Assembly: GCA_945865625.1 (NCBI GenBank)
Contig: CAMBFD010000007.1
Coordinates: 1 to 51,370, forward strand
Source of the DNA: Chitinophaga pinensis
GTDB lineage: Bacteria > Bacteroidota > Bacteroidia > NS11-12g > UBA955
Direction: 5' to 3'
DNA length: 51,370 bases
The notes below the pieces were generated by a model. That model ran no database searches. It was not told the origin of the DNA and saw nothing but the letters and a program-made list of their open reading frames with translations. Shown piece by piece: positions 36,486 to 46,116 of this stretch. Each line of letters starts with the position of its first letter. Within the stretch, counting starts at the first letter, position 1. Made by a program: the position numbers and the translations under genes.

Positions 36486-39160
36486 TAAAAGAAAAAGTTC
36501 ATTGTGCCATTGAAGTTTCGCCCTGGTTGAGGAACGAAAGAACTTTGAGTTCCCGCACCTGTTCTAATTCCTGGAGAGATATAATATTGATCCAATAAAT
36601 TATTCGCCCTAATTTGAAAATTAAAATACTTGCTGATGTTGAAATTAATTGAAGCATTAATCATTAAAAACGAAGGAATTAGACCAGTTGGGTTATTTAC
36701 AACTGTAGTTCCAACTCCAGTATATTTTTCACCTGTATAATTAACCATCAACTGAAAATGCATCTTTTCTTTAAATAGATACATACCAGTTCCAGCATTT
36801 ACTGACAAGAATGCGATGTCGCCAGCTCTAAATGAAGTGTCTTTCTGAGGATTCCAAGTGGTTTTATCGTTATATATTGAATTATTAAATGTTGAATTTA
36901 GATAAAAATCAAATTTTTTATTCAGCACATATTTTAGAGAAAATTGTGCGCCATACACAAGTCCAATGCCCATTGAGTTGGTGTATTGGTCTTTATTGGC
37001 TGCGGTCTTTCGTGTTGTTAAAGTGTTAGAATATTCAGTACGATAAAGGCTTAAGTCGGTTGTTAATTTGTTACCTAACATGGTTTTATTCGCTGAAAAT
37101 TCATAGTTAGTTGCTTCTTCAGGAATTAAATCTGTAGGAATTTCACGCGTTACGGATGAAGAAAATTTAGTGAAGCTTGGAAAGGCAAAAATAGCTTCTG
37201 AAAAAACCAATTTAAACACCCAAGAACCAGGGTAATAAACTGCAGCAATTCTGGGGTTAAATTGATGACCAAAACCCACAGTTGAACTTTCACTCACTAC
37301 GTTTTTATCCCACCTACCACCAAATGAAAAGTTAAACTTCTTAGCAGGATTCTGATAGCTAATTTGTGAAAAGGACGACATATCAAAAACTGCTAAATTA
37401 TTTCCTCCCGGAAGCGAATTAACCTTGCCATTTAAAATTGCATTGTCAGATTCAGTTGTTGTTAAATAATTGGCTTGAAAAATCCCATTTCTCACTTCCA
37501 AACCCAAGAGAAAATCCCATTTTTCATTTATAATATATTGAGTTCTAAACTCATCTCTAAATTGTTTGCATATTTCAAAATATGAAGTTCTATTCCATAA
37601 AGGAGATTCGCTCGTGAGAAAATTTCTATAATCTAACGACTTTTGTGCATATCCATCAAATGTTGTTAATCTTGAATTTTTTCCAAAATCAGAAATCCTA
37701 AAATACGCAGCATTATAAAAAAACAATTTATCGCCCAATCTTTTTGTATATTTCGACGAAATAAAGTGTTGACGCACCTGCCAATTTGTAAAGTTAGAAT
37801 TCACTGAAAAAAACTTATCTTTATAATCAGGTGCAGCACCTTCATTTCTATCGGACAACTGAACCTGTAAAATCAAATCACCCAAGGTAACTTTAAGCAT
37901 TAAATACTGTCCTATTGACGGGTCTTTAAACTTGCGTGGATCATCTCCTTTACCAATGTTTCCAGGGAGCATTGGAATTGAATTATAAGCCTTTTGGTCT
38001 AAATCAGAAGCTTTGTCTACAGCGGCCTGAGTTGGAATAATTTTCGAAGAATCCGCGTTGTAAGTATACAATGTTCTGGTAGGATCGTAAATATTGAGTA
38101 ATGAGTCGACAAACTTTTTATTGCCACTATTTCTATTCGCTGTTAGAACAGTTTTATACCAATTGACGCCAAAATCTGCTTCCGTCCATTTTCCATCCCA
38201 ATCGGAATACTTGCTTAAATCATTTTCATCGGAGGTAAAATACTTGCCTACTGCTTGAATTGTAATGCCATTCTTCAATTTTACCGCACCTGTCATTTCA
38301 ACAATCTTGGTATTGAAACTCCCAGCATTTAATTGACCTGAGAAATAAGTTTCAGTTTTCGCTTCATCTTGGCTTACATCGTCGGAAACTTTCTTTTTAA
38401 ATAAATCTGTTGGATCTTTGGTAATAATATTCACCACGCCACAAAATGCATTTGCTCCATATAGAGAAGATGCCGGCCCATAAATAATTTCGACTCTTTT
38501 TATAGATTGAATTGGCAGTTGTTTTCCCATGAAAGCAAATTGAGTATACATTTCATTGTCCTCAACTCCGTCTACCAAAATCATGGTTTTATCGGTATTG
38601 TTGGCAGACCTATAACCTCTTTGATAAAAAGTAGTCCCTATCAATCCGTTTGTTCTAGACACATCAAATCCAGGAATATCATTCAGTAAATTCTCTAAAC
38701 TTTGGTAGCCTCTATTGAGAATTTCTTCAGCGGTGACAACATGAATGGTAGCAGGAGCTAGTTCTAATTTTTCGACTTTTTTAGATACCGAGGTAATTGT
38801 ATTCGAAGCCAGCTGCGTTTTAACAAAGAAAAACTGATTTTTATATCGATCTGGATCATCAACTGCAGGTTCGTAATTGTCCTTCAAAACCAGAATGCTT
38901 TGAATGATTTCTCGGGCTTTATAAACCGAATCAATGGCCAAATAAACTTTTGCTTTGAACGATAATGCAACAATTTTTTCTTCCCTGTTGTATCCATCTT
39001 TTTTCAAACAGCTTTCAATCGTATCTATACAATTCCAAAATCTTCCCTCACTATAAGATTCTTTCACATATTTCAAACTGGCCCCGCAATTTTGTGCAAT
39101 CAGAAATTGATTGATCAAAAATAAAATGCTTATGAACAGTATTTTTTTTATTCTCAACAT
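36485..39160 (-). CDS. TonB-dependent outer-membrane receptor with N-terminal TPR-like domain
   Basis: A TonB-dependent receptor of 891 residues from ATG 39160 (MLRIKKILFISILFLINQFL, a signal peptide); a longer start at 39184 adds eight polar residues. Residues about 25-110 form a helical, TPR-like segment (YSEGRFWNCIDTIESCLKKD). The plug domain follows at about 138-255 (TAEEILNRGYQSLENLLNDI, YGPASSLYGANAFCGVVNII) and then a beta-barrel ending in an aromatic strand (FNGTMNFFF). It imports or senses an unknown ligand. It is coupled to the STAND gene upstream (overlap) and transporter downstream, an unusual partnership. Confidence 0.9.
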   Translation of the reverse strand: MLRIKKILFISILFLINQFLIAQNCGASLKYVKESYSEGRFWNCIDTIESCLKKDGYNREEKIVALSFKAKVYLAIDSVYKAREIIQSILVLKDNYEPAVDDPDRYKNQFFFVKTQLASNTITSVSKKVEKLELAPATIHVVTAEEILNRGYQSLENLLNDIPGFDVSRTNGLIGTTFYQRGYRSANNTDKTMILVDGVEDNEMYTQFAFMGKQLPIQSIKRVEIIYGPASSLYGANAFCGVVNIITKDPTDLFKKKVSDDVSQDEAKTETYFSGQLNAGSFNTKIVEMTGAVKLKNGITIQAVGKYFTSDENDLSKYSDWDGKWTEADFGVNWYKTVLTANRNSGNKKFVDSLLNIYDPTRTLYTYNADSSKIIPTQAAVDKASDLDQKAYNSIPMLPGNIGKGDDPRKFKDPSIGQYLMLKVTLGDLILQVQLSDRNEGAAPDYKDKFFSVNSNFTNWQVRQHFISSKYTKRLGDKLFFYNAAYFRISDFGKNSRLTTFDGYAQKSLDYRNFLTSESPLWNRTSYFEICKQFRDEFRTQYIINEKWDFLLGLEVRNGIFQANYLTTTESDNAILNGKVNSLPGGNNLAVFDMSSFSQISYQNPAKKFNFSFGGRWDKNVVSESSTVGFGHQFNPRIAAVYYPGSWVFKLVFSEAIFAFPSFTKFSSSVTREIPTDLIPEEATNYEFSANKTMLGNKLTTDLSLYRTEYSNTLTTRKTAANKDQYTNSMGIGLVYGAQFSLKYVLNKKFDFYLNSTFNNSIYNDKTTWNPQKDTSFRAGDIAFLSVNAGTGMYLFKEKMHFQLMVNYTGEKYTGVGTTVVNNPTGLIPSFLMINASINFNISKYFNFQIRANNLLDQYYISPGIRTGAGTQSSFVPQPGRNFNGTMNFFF

Positions 39161-39170
39161 GTTTAATTCA

Positions 39171-42100
39171 TTATTTATGTCCATTCGAAACGGTTTTATA
39201 CAAATCTTCGAGTGCGAAAATATTAAATTTCAACGACTTGTCTTCACTAGCCGTTAACAAGCCGCTTGTTCCATTCACCGATATCCATTCCAATCCATAA
39301 ATCCATGAATCATGAGCATATATTTTTACAATATTTGTATTCTTTCTTAAATCACTTAAGTTGAACAATTTAATTTGATGATCATAACTACATGTGATCA
39401 CAGAATTCGTATTGTTCAAACCTTCAACCCACTGAATACCTGATATCTGAGAAATATGTACTTTTCTAATGTATTCAAATCCATCAGATGTTCCTGAAAT
39501 CGCATGGATTGCCATATCGCCTTTACGACTGCCTAAAATCAATTGTTTATTTTTGGCATCAAAGTCAAGGGCTGTAATTGTGAAATCAATTAAACTATTC
39601 GTATTGATTAATTTTGAACCTCCAATACTATTTTGGAAATTATAAGTTTCAATAACATTATTCTTTGCCAAGAATAAATAATCATTCACAAATTTAAATG
39701 TAGACACAGCATTGAATACCTTCACGTTTGGAGCGTTCAAGTAATTTGTAATTTCTGTTAACTGACCATTAGACATGATATAGATATTTTGTCTATTCAC
39801 TTCTATTTTACTCAAACCCTTAACAACTAAATTTTCTTTAATTCTTTTTTCGAAAACTGGCACATCTCCAACGAGATTATACATATCTAATCGCCCGTTG
39901 CTAAACAGAACGACAAATGAGCCCTTTACTTTATTATTTTCACAAATTGCAAGAACATTGTCATGACCTAATTTGGCTGATTTCAAAGGATTGATTTGAC
40001 CATTTACGATTCTAGAACACCAAATCACATTTTTTTCATCGACCGATAAAACCCTTTCGCTTGAACCCAAATAAGCAAAGTGTTTCACCGCACCAATATG
40101 ATTCGTTAACGAATTGTTGTAGTTTACTGCTTTATTCCAATTTGACCATAAAGCGACTAACAACGAACTTTTATTTACAAAATCTTTTGTTTTCAAAGAG
40201 CCGTTGTAAGCTTCAATTGCAGATTGCTTACTCTTATCGTAGTTTTTCTGAACAAAATTATTGATAGACGATAATGCTAGCGCTTCTATATCGGCAACGG
40301 TTCTTAAGCTGTTGGCCTCAATTGTTTTTACTTCAGCAATAATTTTGGCATCAAGTGCTTTTTTCTCAGATTTCTGAGCTAAATCAGCACTTTTTGTAGC
40401 TGCAATGGCACTTAATTGAGCTTCACGCGCACTTTGTTGAGCCGCTACAGCACTTTTGGTTGCCTCATCTTCTTTCAAACGTGCATAATTTGCTTGGGCT
40501 AAAGCCTCTTGTCGAGCAGCATTTGCAGTTTTTTCAGCAGCCGTAGCTTTAATCGCCAAGTCTTTTGCTTTATCGCGTTCTTTGGCAGCAATCTCTTGAG
40601 CTGCCGCCGCTTTATCTTTCTCTTTATACGCCCAAAAAGCCAATCCAACTGCAACCAAAGCTACAGCAGAAATACTCAAAGCAAAAACCCTCGCTCTTTT
40701 TAGCCTTGCCTTTTGTTGATATTCTTTAAATTGGTCTTCCCTTAATTGTTGATCAATAGAATAATCCAAAAACAACATTGTTCTGTTAAAATTATCATTA
40801 ATTCTACCAGCCCACAATTCATTTGGATTGTTTTCGCTCTTCCATTTGATTGCAAGAGATAATTCTGGATCTCTCCATAAACCACCTTTGCGCTGTTCAT
40901 ATTGATCTGCTGCTTCACATAATCGCAAGTACATTTGAATCGACTCACTTTCCTCTTCCACCCAAGTAACCAATCGTTTCCAAACACGCATCAAACTCTC
41001 GTGGGATATATCTAATATGCTATTTTCAGTTAATTCGTATTGATGTGGCGGCATTAAAAATGCTCTGCTTTCTGTTCTAAATAAACTCGAAACCAATATA
41101 ATATCGTCAATTGAAGCATGCGTGAGCTTCATAACTTCTGAAATTTTGGTTGGTCTTCTAATTCCCCTATTGTCTGAACCTCGGTCTGTTAAAGTTTTGA
41201 AAATTGCTTTGCACAATAATTCGTAATGATTGTTCTCTGTATAAGGCAATTCAACAAATGCTTCTTCAGCATGCAAAGAAAGTGCTTCCTTCATTGTACC
41301 AATTGATTCATAATGATCGATATCAATTGGCCCAATTTTATTGGTTTTCTTCTCCCAATAATCCCAAATTCGCATTAAAGAATGCTGCAAAATAGGCAAT
41401 TGGTCAAGGTTATCGCCCACATCATTTAACAAACGATTCACCAAACCTGGAGTGATATCACCTTTGCCAACAGCAATTGGACCTTCAATTGCTTCGCGCG
41501 TTTGATCACGGGTCATTCTTGGAACTAAGTAATGTCCGTCATTGATTGCCTCAGGTAAACCTTTAAAACTTGTACAATCGCCCAAAAAATCTGAACGCAT
41601 TGTAAATACAATATAAATTGGAAGCTCGGTCTGTTCAGCTGTCTTTAACAATAAATTGATAAACGCCGTAGAATCACGAAAACCATCTTTTGCACTTTTT
41701 TCAAATTCCGAAAATCGAAAGATCTCTTCAAATTGATCAATTAAAACCAATAAATGCTCGCGATTATTGGTGGTATTTTGTTTGTAATATTCAATTAAAC
41801 CTTGGTTGCTTCTTCTTAAAGTAGTTTCAATTAAATCTGAATGCTCAACAGAATCAACACCAATTTGATGCAATATTCCTTGACCACTTTGGTTCAAGGC
41901 TTTTGCCATATTTCCGATTGGGTTTGTACCTGGTCTGAATGTAACAGTTCTCCAATGAGAGCCTGCACCAGCCATAAAACCGCCATATAATGAAGGCAAT
42001 AATCCAGATTTTACAAGCGAAGATTTACCGCTACCTGAAGTACCAATTACACCTAAAAATCTATTTTTACGGAGTTTACGAATTAAATCATCAACTTGCT

Positions 42101-42212
42101 TTTCTCTTCCAAAAAAGAGAATATTTTCATCTTCTTCAAAAGAACGCAATCCAGGAAATGGATTGGATATTTGAAAATCATCAATGACTATTTTATCCAG
42201 TTGCTGATCCAT
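39171..42212 (-). CDS. nSTAND-type NTPase with transmembrane helix, coiled coil and WD40-like domain
   Basis: A 1013-residue protein. The N-terminus NPFPGLRSFEEDENILFFGR is the signature of the nSTAND1 group. Walker A GTSGSGKSS is at 57-65 and Walker B LLVLIDQFEE at 154-163. A membrane helix lies at about 508-530, followed by an Ala-rich coiled coil (530-640). A C-terminal beta-propeller of WD40 type spans about 690-1013 (ITCSYDHQIKLFNLSDL; GLLTASEDKSLKFNIFAL). STAND NTPases are signalling switches in bacterial immunity and development. It overlaps the TIR-like gene by 25 bases, so the two act together. Confidence 0.88.
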   Translation of the reverse strand: MDQQLDKIVIDDFQISNPFPGLRSFEEDENILFFGREKQVDDLIRKLRKNRFLGVIGTSGSGKSSLVKSGLLPSLYGGFMAGAGSHWRTVTFRPGTNPIGNMAKALNQSGQGILHQIGVDSVEHSDLIETTLRRSNQGLIEYYKQNTTNNREHLLVLIDQFEEIFRFSEFEKSAKDGFRDSTAFINLLLKTAEQTELPIYIVFTMRSDFLGDCTSFKGLPEAINDGHYLVPRMTRDQTREAIEGPIAVGKGDITPGLVNRLLNDVGDNLDQLPILQHSLMRIWDYWEKKTNKIGPIDIDHYESIGTMKEALSLHAEEAFVELPYTENNHYELLCKAIFKTLTDRGSDNRGIRRPTKISEVMKLTHASIDDIILVSSLFRTESRAFLMPPHQYELTENSILDISHESLMRVWKRLVTWVEEESESIQMYLRLCEAADQYEQRKGGLWRDPELSLAIKWKSENNPNELWAGRINDNFNRTMLFLDYSIDQQLREDQFKEYQQKARLKRARVFALSISAVALVAVGLAFWAYKEKDKAAAAQEIAAKERDKAKDLAIKATAAEKTANAARQEALAQANYARLKEDEATKSAVAAQQSAREAQLSAIAATKSADLAQKSEKKALDAKIIAEVKTIEANSLRTVADIEALALSSINNFVQKNYDKSKQSAIEAYNGSLKTKDFVNKSSLLVALWSNWNKAVNYNNSLTNHIGAVKHFAYLGSSERVLSVDEKNVIWCSRIVNGQINPLKSAKLGHDNVLAICENNKVKGSFVVLFSNGRLDMYNLVGDVPVFEKRIKENLVVKGLSKIEVNRQNIYIMSNGQLTEITNYLNAPNVKVFNAVSTFKFVNDYLFLAKNNVIETYNFQNSIGGSKLINTNSLIDFTITALDFDAKNKQLILGSRKGDMAIHAISGTSDGFEYIRKVHISQISGIQWVEGLNNTNSVITCSYDHQIKLFNLSDLRKNTNIVKIYAHDSWIYGLEWISVNGTSGLLTASEDKSLKFNIFALEDLYKTVSNGHK

Positions 42213-43663
42213 GATTTAATTCCTTCTTTATCAATTTCTTCGGTACAATCAAAAATGATTGCCTCCTTAGAAGTGAATTCAAACTTATTATCTTGCTTGG
42301 GCGCGCCCAATAAAATTGCTTTGGCAGGATTGACTTTTTTCCGACCATAAGCTGGAATACGCAATAAATCTCTCAAACGAGATTGCAACCACAACTCTGA
42401 ACCATTGCCGTAATACAAAACTACTGCATCGCAATGTTTTAAATTTTCTATATGCTTATTGCGAATTTCAGTTTCATCGGTTCCATCAACAGAAGTCACA
42501 ATATCACAGCCCAGTAATTTAAAATACTTAGATACCGATTGTATTATAACTTGGTCATAAATATCGTAAATAAGATATATTATAGCCTTTCCTATGTTTA
42601 AATTGTTTTCGGAAAGTCGTTGTTCCTTCTCAATGATAATTCTCTTTATCGTATCTTCTACAACTGATTTGCAAATTTCTAAATCACCCACAACAACTTC
42701 AGCTGAACCAATTCCCTTCATTGAAGAACGGATGTCGTCGATTAATATTTTTTGACGCTCATCGGTGGGAATTACATTCTCTGGAATCCAAATTAAACGT
42801 CTACCCCCAGTTTTAGTCATGACCTCATCGGCAACATCATTTTGAATTTCTATCATTGAGCGATTCGACCCCTCGGGCACAATACCATACTCGGAACCTA
42901 AAATATGAATCGACAAGGTTGCTTGATTGATGCTTTGCATGGCCTCAGCATAAACCACTGGCATTTGCGGTGTGAGAGGCTTTTTAGGCAACACATTGTG
43001 TCCATTATCAGACAATTCGCGTTTTAAAACATCTCTATAAACTAAAGAATCTGAACTTCCTTCCGCCAAATAAATGGTTAACCCATTTAAGTTAGCTGAT
43101 ACATTATTTTGAGATAATTGCCCAATTTGCTTCAAATATTCATGAATTTCATTGGCTAAATCATCAAGCTTTCCCCAGTACATTTTTTCAGTTTGGTTCA
43201 ATAAATTGGGAGAAAATTCTTTGATGGAGCCAGATTCAACATCTTTTTCATAAAAACAAAAATCTAAATTCTGCTGAATGGCAATTGGGTGCAAATCGTT
43301 TTTTAAATGGTTTTTTAAAACTTTAAAAACGTAAGGTAAATTTCCGACCTGACTAATTCTTCCCTCATTTCTCTGCAAACAATAAGACTCTAACTCGGCA
43401 ATACCGCCCTCACCTCGAATATACCACTTTGATAAAATTGGAATGACCAAGGCGTAATTAGATGCATCAATGTCAGATACATTATGTTGATCATCAATTA
43501 ATTCAATATCGCTTGAATGAATCATAGGTTTTCTTCCTATTAACTGCGATAAACGCAATTCGAGCGATTTTCTAAACTCAGTGACCCAACCATCTTCTCC
43601 GTTCTGGACAAGTTGGTTGTCTAGCGGTGAAAATGATATTAATATGTCGTATTCAAATTGCAC
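42188..43663 (-). CDS. Protein with three TIR-like domains
   Basis: A 491-residue protein when started at GTG 43663 (reading FEYDILISFSPLDN), just before the first domain; a longer frame from ATG 43720 would cross the promoter. Three TIR-like Rossmann domains are seen. The first (about 4-165) has WYIRGEGGIAELESYCL, whose W-x(n)-E-L pattern fits the catalytic glutamate of TIR NADases. The second (about 195-355) contains LTIYLAEGSSDSLVYRD, similar to DUF4062/TIR-like effectors. The third (about 360-491) contains IIYLIYDIYDQVIIQSV and CDAVVLYYGNGSELWL. No membrane segment. It is the first gene of the four-gene operon and probably the signalling partner of the STAND NTPase. Confidence 0.72.
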   Translation of the reverse strand: MQFEYDILISFSPLDNQLVQNGEDGWVTEFRKSLELRLSQLIGRKPMIHSSDIELIDDQHNVSDIDASNYALVIPILSKWYIRGEGGIAELESYCLQRNEGRISQVGNLPYVFKVLKNHLKNDLHPIAIQQNLDFCFYEKDVESGSIKEFSPNLLNQTEKMYWGKLDDLANEIHEYLKQIGQLSQNNVSANLNGLTIYLAEGSSDSLVYRDVLKRELSDNGHNVLPKKPLTPQMPVVYAEAMQSINQATLSIHILGSEYGIVPEGSNRSMIEIQNDVADEVMTKTGGRRLIWIPENVIPTDERQKILIDDIRSSMKGIGSAEVVVGDLEICKSVVEDTIKRIIIEKEQRLSENNLNIGKAIIYLIYDIYDQVIIQSVSKYFKLLGCDIVTSVDGTDETEIRNKHIENLKHCDAVVLYYGNGSELWLQSRLRDLLRIPAYGRKKVNPAKAILLGAPKQDNKFEFTSKEAIIFDCTEEIDKEGIKSWISNWIK

Positions 43664-43687
43664 GTCTTGAATGTTTTGGAAGGATGT

Positions 43688-43724
43688 CAAAAGTAATAAA
43701 TAACAAGTGAAAACATGCAAAAAA
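43688..43724 (-). promoter_or_regulatory. Promoter of the TIR-STAND operon
   Basis: On the minus strand a TTTTTTG element (43718-43724) is followed after 22 bases by TACTTTTG (43688-43695), a full match to the Bacteroidota TTTG ... TAnnTTTG promoter. Transcription would begin near 43681, leaving a short leader before GTG 43663. This is the best promoter in the window and decides the start of the TIR gene. Confidence 0.6.
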
Positions 43725-43791
43725 CTTGGTATTTTTTGTAAATTTAATATACATGAAAAAGCATGAAAAAAAGCTTCAAAAAAGCCATCAA

Positions 43792-43805
43792 TGGAGAATA
43801 TCGGA
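43792..43805 (+). repeat. Left copy of tRNA-Ala 3' end (putative att site)
   Basis: The 14 bases TGGAGAATATCGGA are identical and in the same orientation to 51096-51109, which are the last 14 bases of the tRNA-Ala gene. The match starts exactly at the discriminator base and stops on both sides. Such partial tRNA copies mark the far end of elements that integrate into a tRNA 3' end. The distance between copies is 7304 bp. No integrase is seen inside. Confidence 0.55.
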
Positions 43806-43977
43806 CCTATGGACTTTTGGTTAGATCAATATTTTCTGGAAATCTGAAAAACTCCTATCAAAAGTATTTGGCCGAAAAAAAAAGAATTGTAGCCTAAAAA
43901 AATCATCAGGGGATTCTCAAAATATCATCTCAATGACGCAATGGAATGCCGAAATTTCGACAGTCATTCCGATTTGC

Positions 43978-45192
43978 TTATTGCTGTAAATATTGCTTGC
44001 AATCTTTATAAACCGCTTGAAACCACTCATAATTATCCAATGCAAACAGATGTGAATCTACCATATCTAAATTTACAGCACATCCCTCACTGTCGTTATC
44101 TAAATGACACATTTGAGCTTGAATCAATAGATAATTGTTCCATTGACTGAATTCAAACGTATTGAGTAATCCTTTCTTTTCAACAACGCCTTCCCAATTC
44201 CATTTAAAGAATCGACTATCGCTCGCGAAAGTCCAATACAATCTATAAAAGAAAGATGTGAAAGCCGCTTTTTCATACCATGTTTTGCAGCTTTCGAAAA
44301 TTTCCAAATGGGTTTTCAAATCCGACAAATTAAAAATAGCCGCCCATGCGGCAATTCTGCCCTTAATAATTGGGTGAAATTGCCTCCAGCGCTTAGTTAT
44401 TAATAATTGATCAATTTGCTCCCTGAAATCACTTACATCAAGGCGTTTAGCAAATGCATTTTGTCCATTTAACAATAGCTTAAACACCAAAAATTCCTCT
44501 GTCATATCAGAATAAGTGAGATTCAAAAAATATCCATAATACCCATCTAGAGCCGCCTCGTGGACATAAAATTCCAACATTACTTTTCTAAGTGTAGGCC
44601 TCACCAACATAACATCGCCTACCCAAGTCCAAAATTCAGGACCTGACTCTATTGCGGTTAGTACGATTGGCTCAAACGACATATACAATCGCTGGAGAGA
44701 AAGGTCGTCATCACTATATTGAAGCAAATTGGTTAGTTCAAGTAGAAGCAAGCCATCCCTGTTAAGTACTGCACCATGAATTAATGACTTTAACTGAAAG
44801 GAGTCCTGCCAATCAATAGTTTCTTTACACTGAACAAATTTTCTAATCCATGCCAAATCATACACTCCGTGTAAACTCAACAAATGATTTTTAATCAGAA
44901 AACGTTCATTGTCCCTATTTTGTATAGCCTTCACAAAATCATCCCATATTGGGTATCCAGTGACTTTCGCCAACAAATCCATTGTGAAACTGCTTGGACT
45001 TCCTTGATACTTCACGATTCCAAAAACCCGTCTTAGCGTATTGTAGCTGATCTTTACTCCTGAATTTAATTGAATTTGATTTGCTAATTGCATGCAAGCA
45101 TAGGCATCCGTTGGTCTTATTTGGAAACACTCATACAGCGCTTCACTGAGCGCCTCGCGTTCTGGTTGATTTAAATTTACAGCAGCTGGCAT
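43978..45192 (-). CDS. HTH-like N-terminus plus helical C-terminus; putative regulator
   Basis: A 404-residue cytoplasmic protein. Residues 10-85 form a helical region (ISYNTLRRVFGIVKYQGSPS, then TMDLLAKVTGYPIWDDF) resembling a DNA-binding HTH, with a pattern found in large Bacteroidota proteins of unknown function. Residues 95-404 are helical, TPR-like, and rich in Trp and Phe. It starts at ATG 45192 and has an operator-like repeat upstream. It may control the island or sense a ligand. Function is not established. Confidence 0.6.
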   Translation of the reverse strand: MPAAVNLNQPEREALSEALYECFQIRPTDAYACMQLANQIQLNSGVKISYNTLRRVFGIVKYQGSPSSFTMDLLAKVTGYPIWDDFVKAIQNRDNERFLIKNHLLSLHGVYDLAWIRKFVQCKETIDWQDSFQLKSLIHGAVLNRDGLLLLELTNLLQYSDDDLSLQRLYMSFEPIVLTAIESGPEFWTWVGDVMLVRPTLRKVMLEFYVHEAALDGYYGYFLNLTYSDMTEEFLVFKLLLNGQNAFAKRLDVSDFREQIDQLLITKRWRQFHPIIKGRIAAWAAIFNLSDLKTHLEIFESCKTWYEKAAFTSFFYRLYWTFASDSRFFKWNWEGVVEKKGLLNTFEFSQWNNYLLIQAQMCHLDNDSEGCAVNLDMVDSHLFALDNYEWFQAVYKDCKQYLQQ

Positions 45193-45207
45193 AATAAAAA
45201 ACTAATT

Positions 45208-45250
45208 GGTCGATAAATTTGCGTCAGTAAAACTGATATTGGGTCGATAA
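45208..45250. promoter_or_regulatory. Operator-like repeats upstream of the HTH-like gene
   Basis: Two direct copies of GGTCGATAA (45208-45216 and 45242-45250) flank a perfect inverted repeat TCAGT-AAA-ACTGA (45224-45236). This ordered arrangement lies 16-58 bases upstream of the start of the HTH-like gene and suggests an autoregulatory binding site. Confidence 0.4.
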
Positions 45251-45367
45251 AAAAATAAACCAACATACATACTTATAGCGAAGCAGTGATCACCATTACG
45301 AATTTAATTGTGAATATATAAAATTCACTCTTTGCATAGCATTCAAAATACGAAATGAAAAAATCAT

Positions 45368-46105
45368 TTACAACTTATATCGAATAGGAAAAGCTGCACC
45401 TCGCTTCTTTACATGCATAATTGACTTGTTTTTATAAATTTCAATTATCTCGGGTGGTGCCTCAATGCCATGAAATCCCCATCGATGATTTCTTTTATTC
45501 TCAGAAGTTTCAACGGGATACCATTCACCTTGAATTGCATAAACACCTACAATAATACCTTGATATTCCGCCAATACATATTGAGTCTTTTTTCGATTCT
45601 CCGCAGAAATCACCCAAGCCTCTTTCACAGCATTCAAATAGGTTCCGTTAGATTTTGCTATTTTAGAGTATTTCTTATTTATGTTGATGATTGCAACATG
45701 ATGATACAACTTCTCCAAAGGTGGTGCATTGTATTGTCGGATTATCTCATCAGCGGTTTTTATACCATACAATCCAGATAAATGACCCAATACTTCATTG
45801 GTAAGAGGAGCGTTAAAATAACGCCAAAAATCAATGAGTACGGATTCAATCATAAATGCCTCGTCATCTGATAAACCATGGCGTACAATGATGTGTTCAA
45901 CATCTAATTGCTTTTCCAAAATTTGAGCAATTTCGATATCCTTTAGTGTTCCAACTTCAGATTTATCGCCATGTTTTACAGCGTCTCTATGCGCAAAAAC
46001 GCGATTCCCATTGCCTTTACCTACATAAAATGGTTTGCCATTAATTGGATTAATGAGAGCATAAACATAGCCTTTTAAATGTTGTACTGTTATTGCGTCA
46101 AACAT
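45368..46105 (-). CDS. GIY-YIG nuclease (LEM-3-like)
   Basis: A 245-residue protein. The GIY-YIG fold spans about 11-100: GIY-equivalent YVYALI (13-18), YIG-equivalent FYVGKG (26-31), the usual Arg35 and His39 in GNRVFAHRD, and Glu87 in MIESVLIDF as the likely metal ligand. This form is close to LEM-3/COG3680-type nucleases, which cut DNA. The C-terminal 140 residues contain YVLAEYQGIIVGVYAIQGEW, probably a target-binding module. It is the last of five genes separated by only 11-13 bases, so it is co-expressed with the small-domain paralogues. Confidence 0.82.
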   Translation of the reverse strand: MFDAITVQHLKGYVYALINPINGKPFYVGKGNGNRVFAHRDAVKHGDKSEVGTLKDIEIAQILEKQLDVEHIIVRHGLSDDEAFMIESVLIDFWRYFNAPLTNEVLGHLSGLYGIKTADEIIRQYNAPPLEKLYHHVAIININKKYSKIAKSNGTYLNAVKEAWVISAENRKKTQYVLAEYQGIIVGVYAIQGEWYPVETSENKRNHRWGFHGIEAPPEIIEIYKNKSIMHVKKRGAAFPIRYKL

Positions 46106-46116
46106 GGTTTGCGAAT

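Larger units (their letters stand above)
43664..43977. other. Non-coding gap holding promoter and island left boundary
   Basis: This 314-bp stretch holds the TIR-operon promoter on the minus strand, the tRNA-derived repeat, and A-rich DNA. A 44-codon plus-strand ORF (43763-43897, basic, ending EKKRIVA) is open, but it crosses the repeat and has no support beyond length. I see no other gene. Confidence 0.5.

Noticed and set aside
43763-43897. 44-codon basic ORF MKKSFKKAINGEYRTYGLLV
   Set aside because: Short, in a promoter region and crossing the tRNA-derived repeat; open length is within chance for AT-rich DNA.
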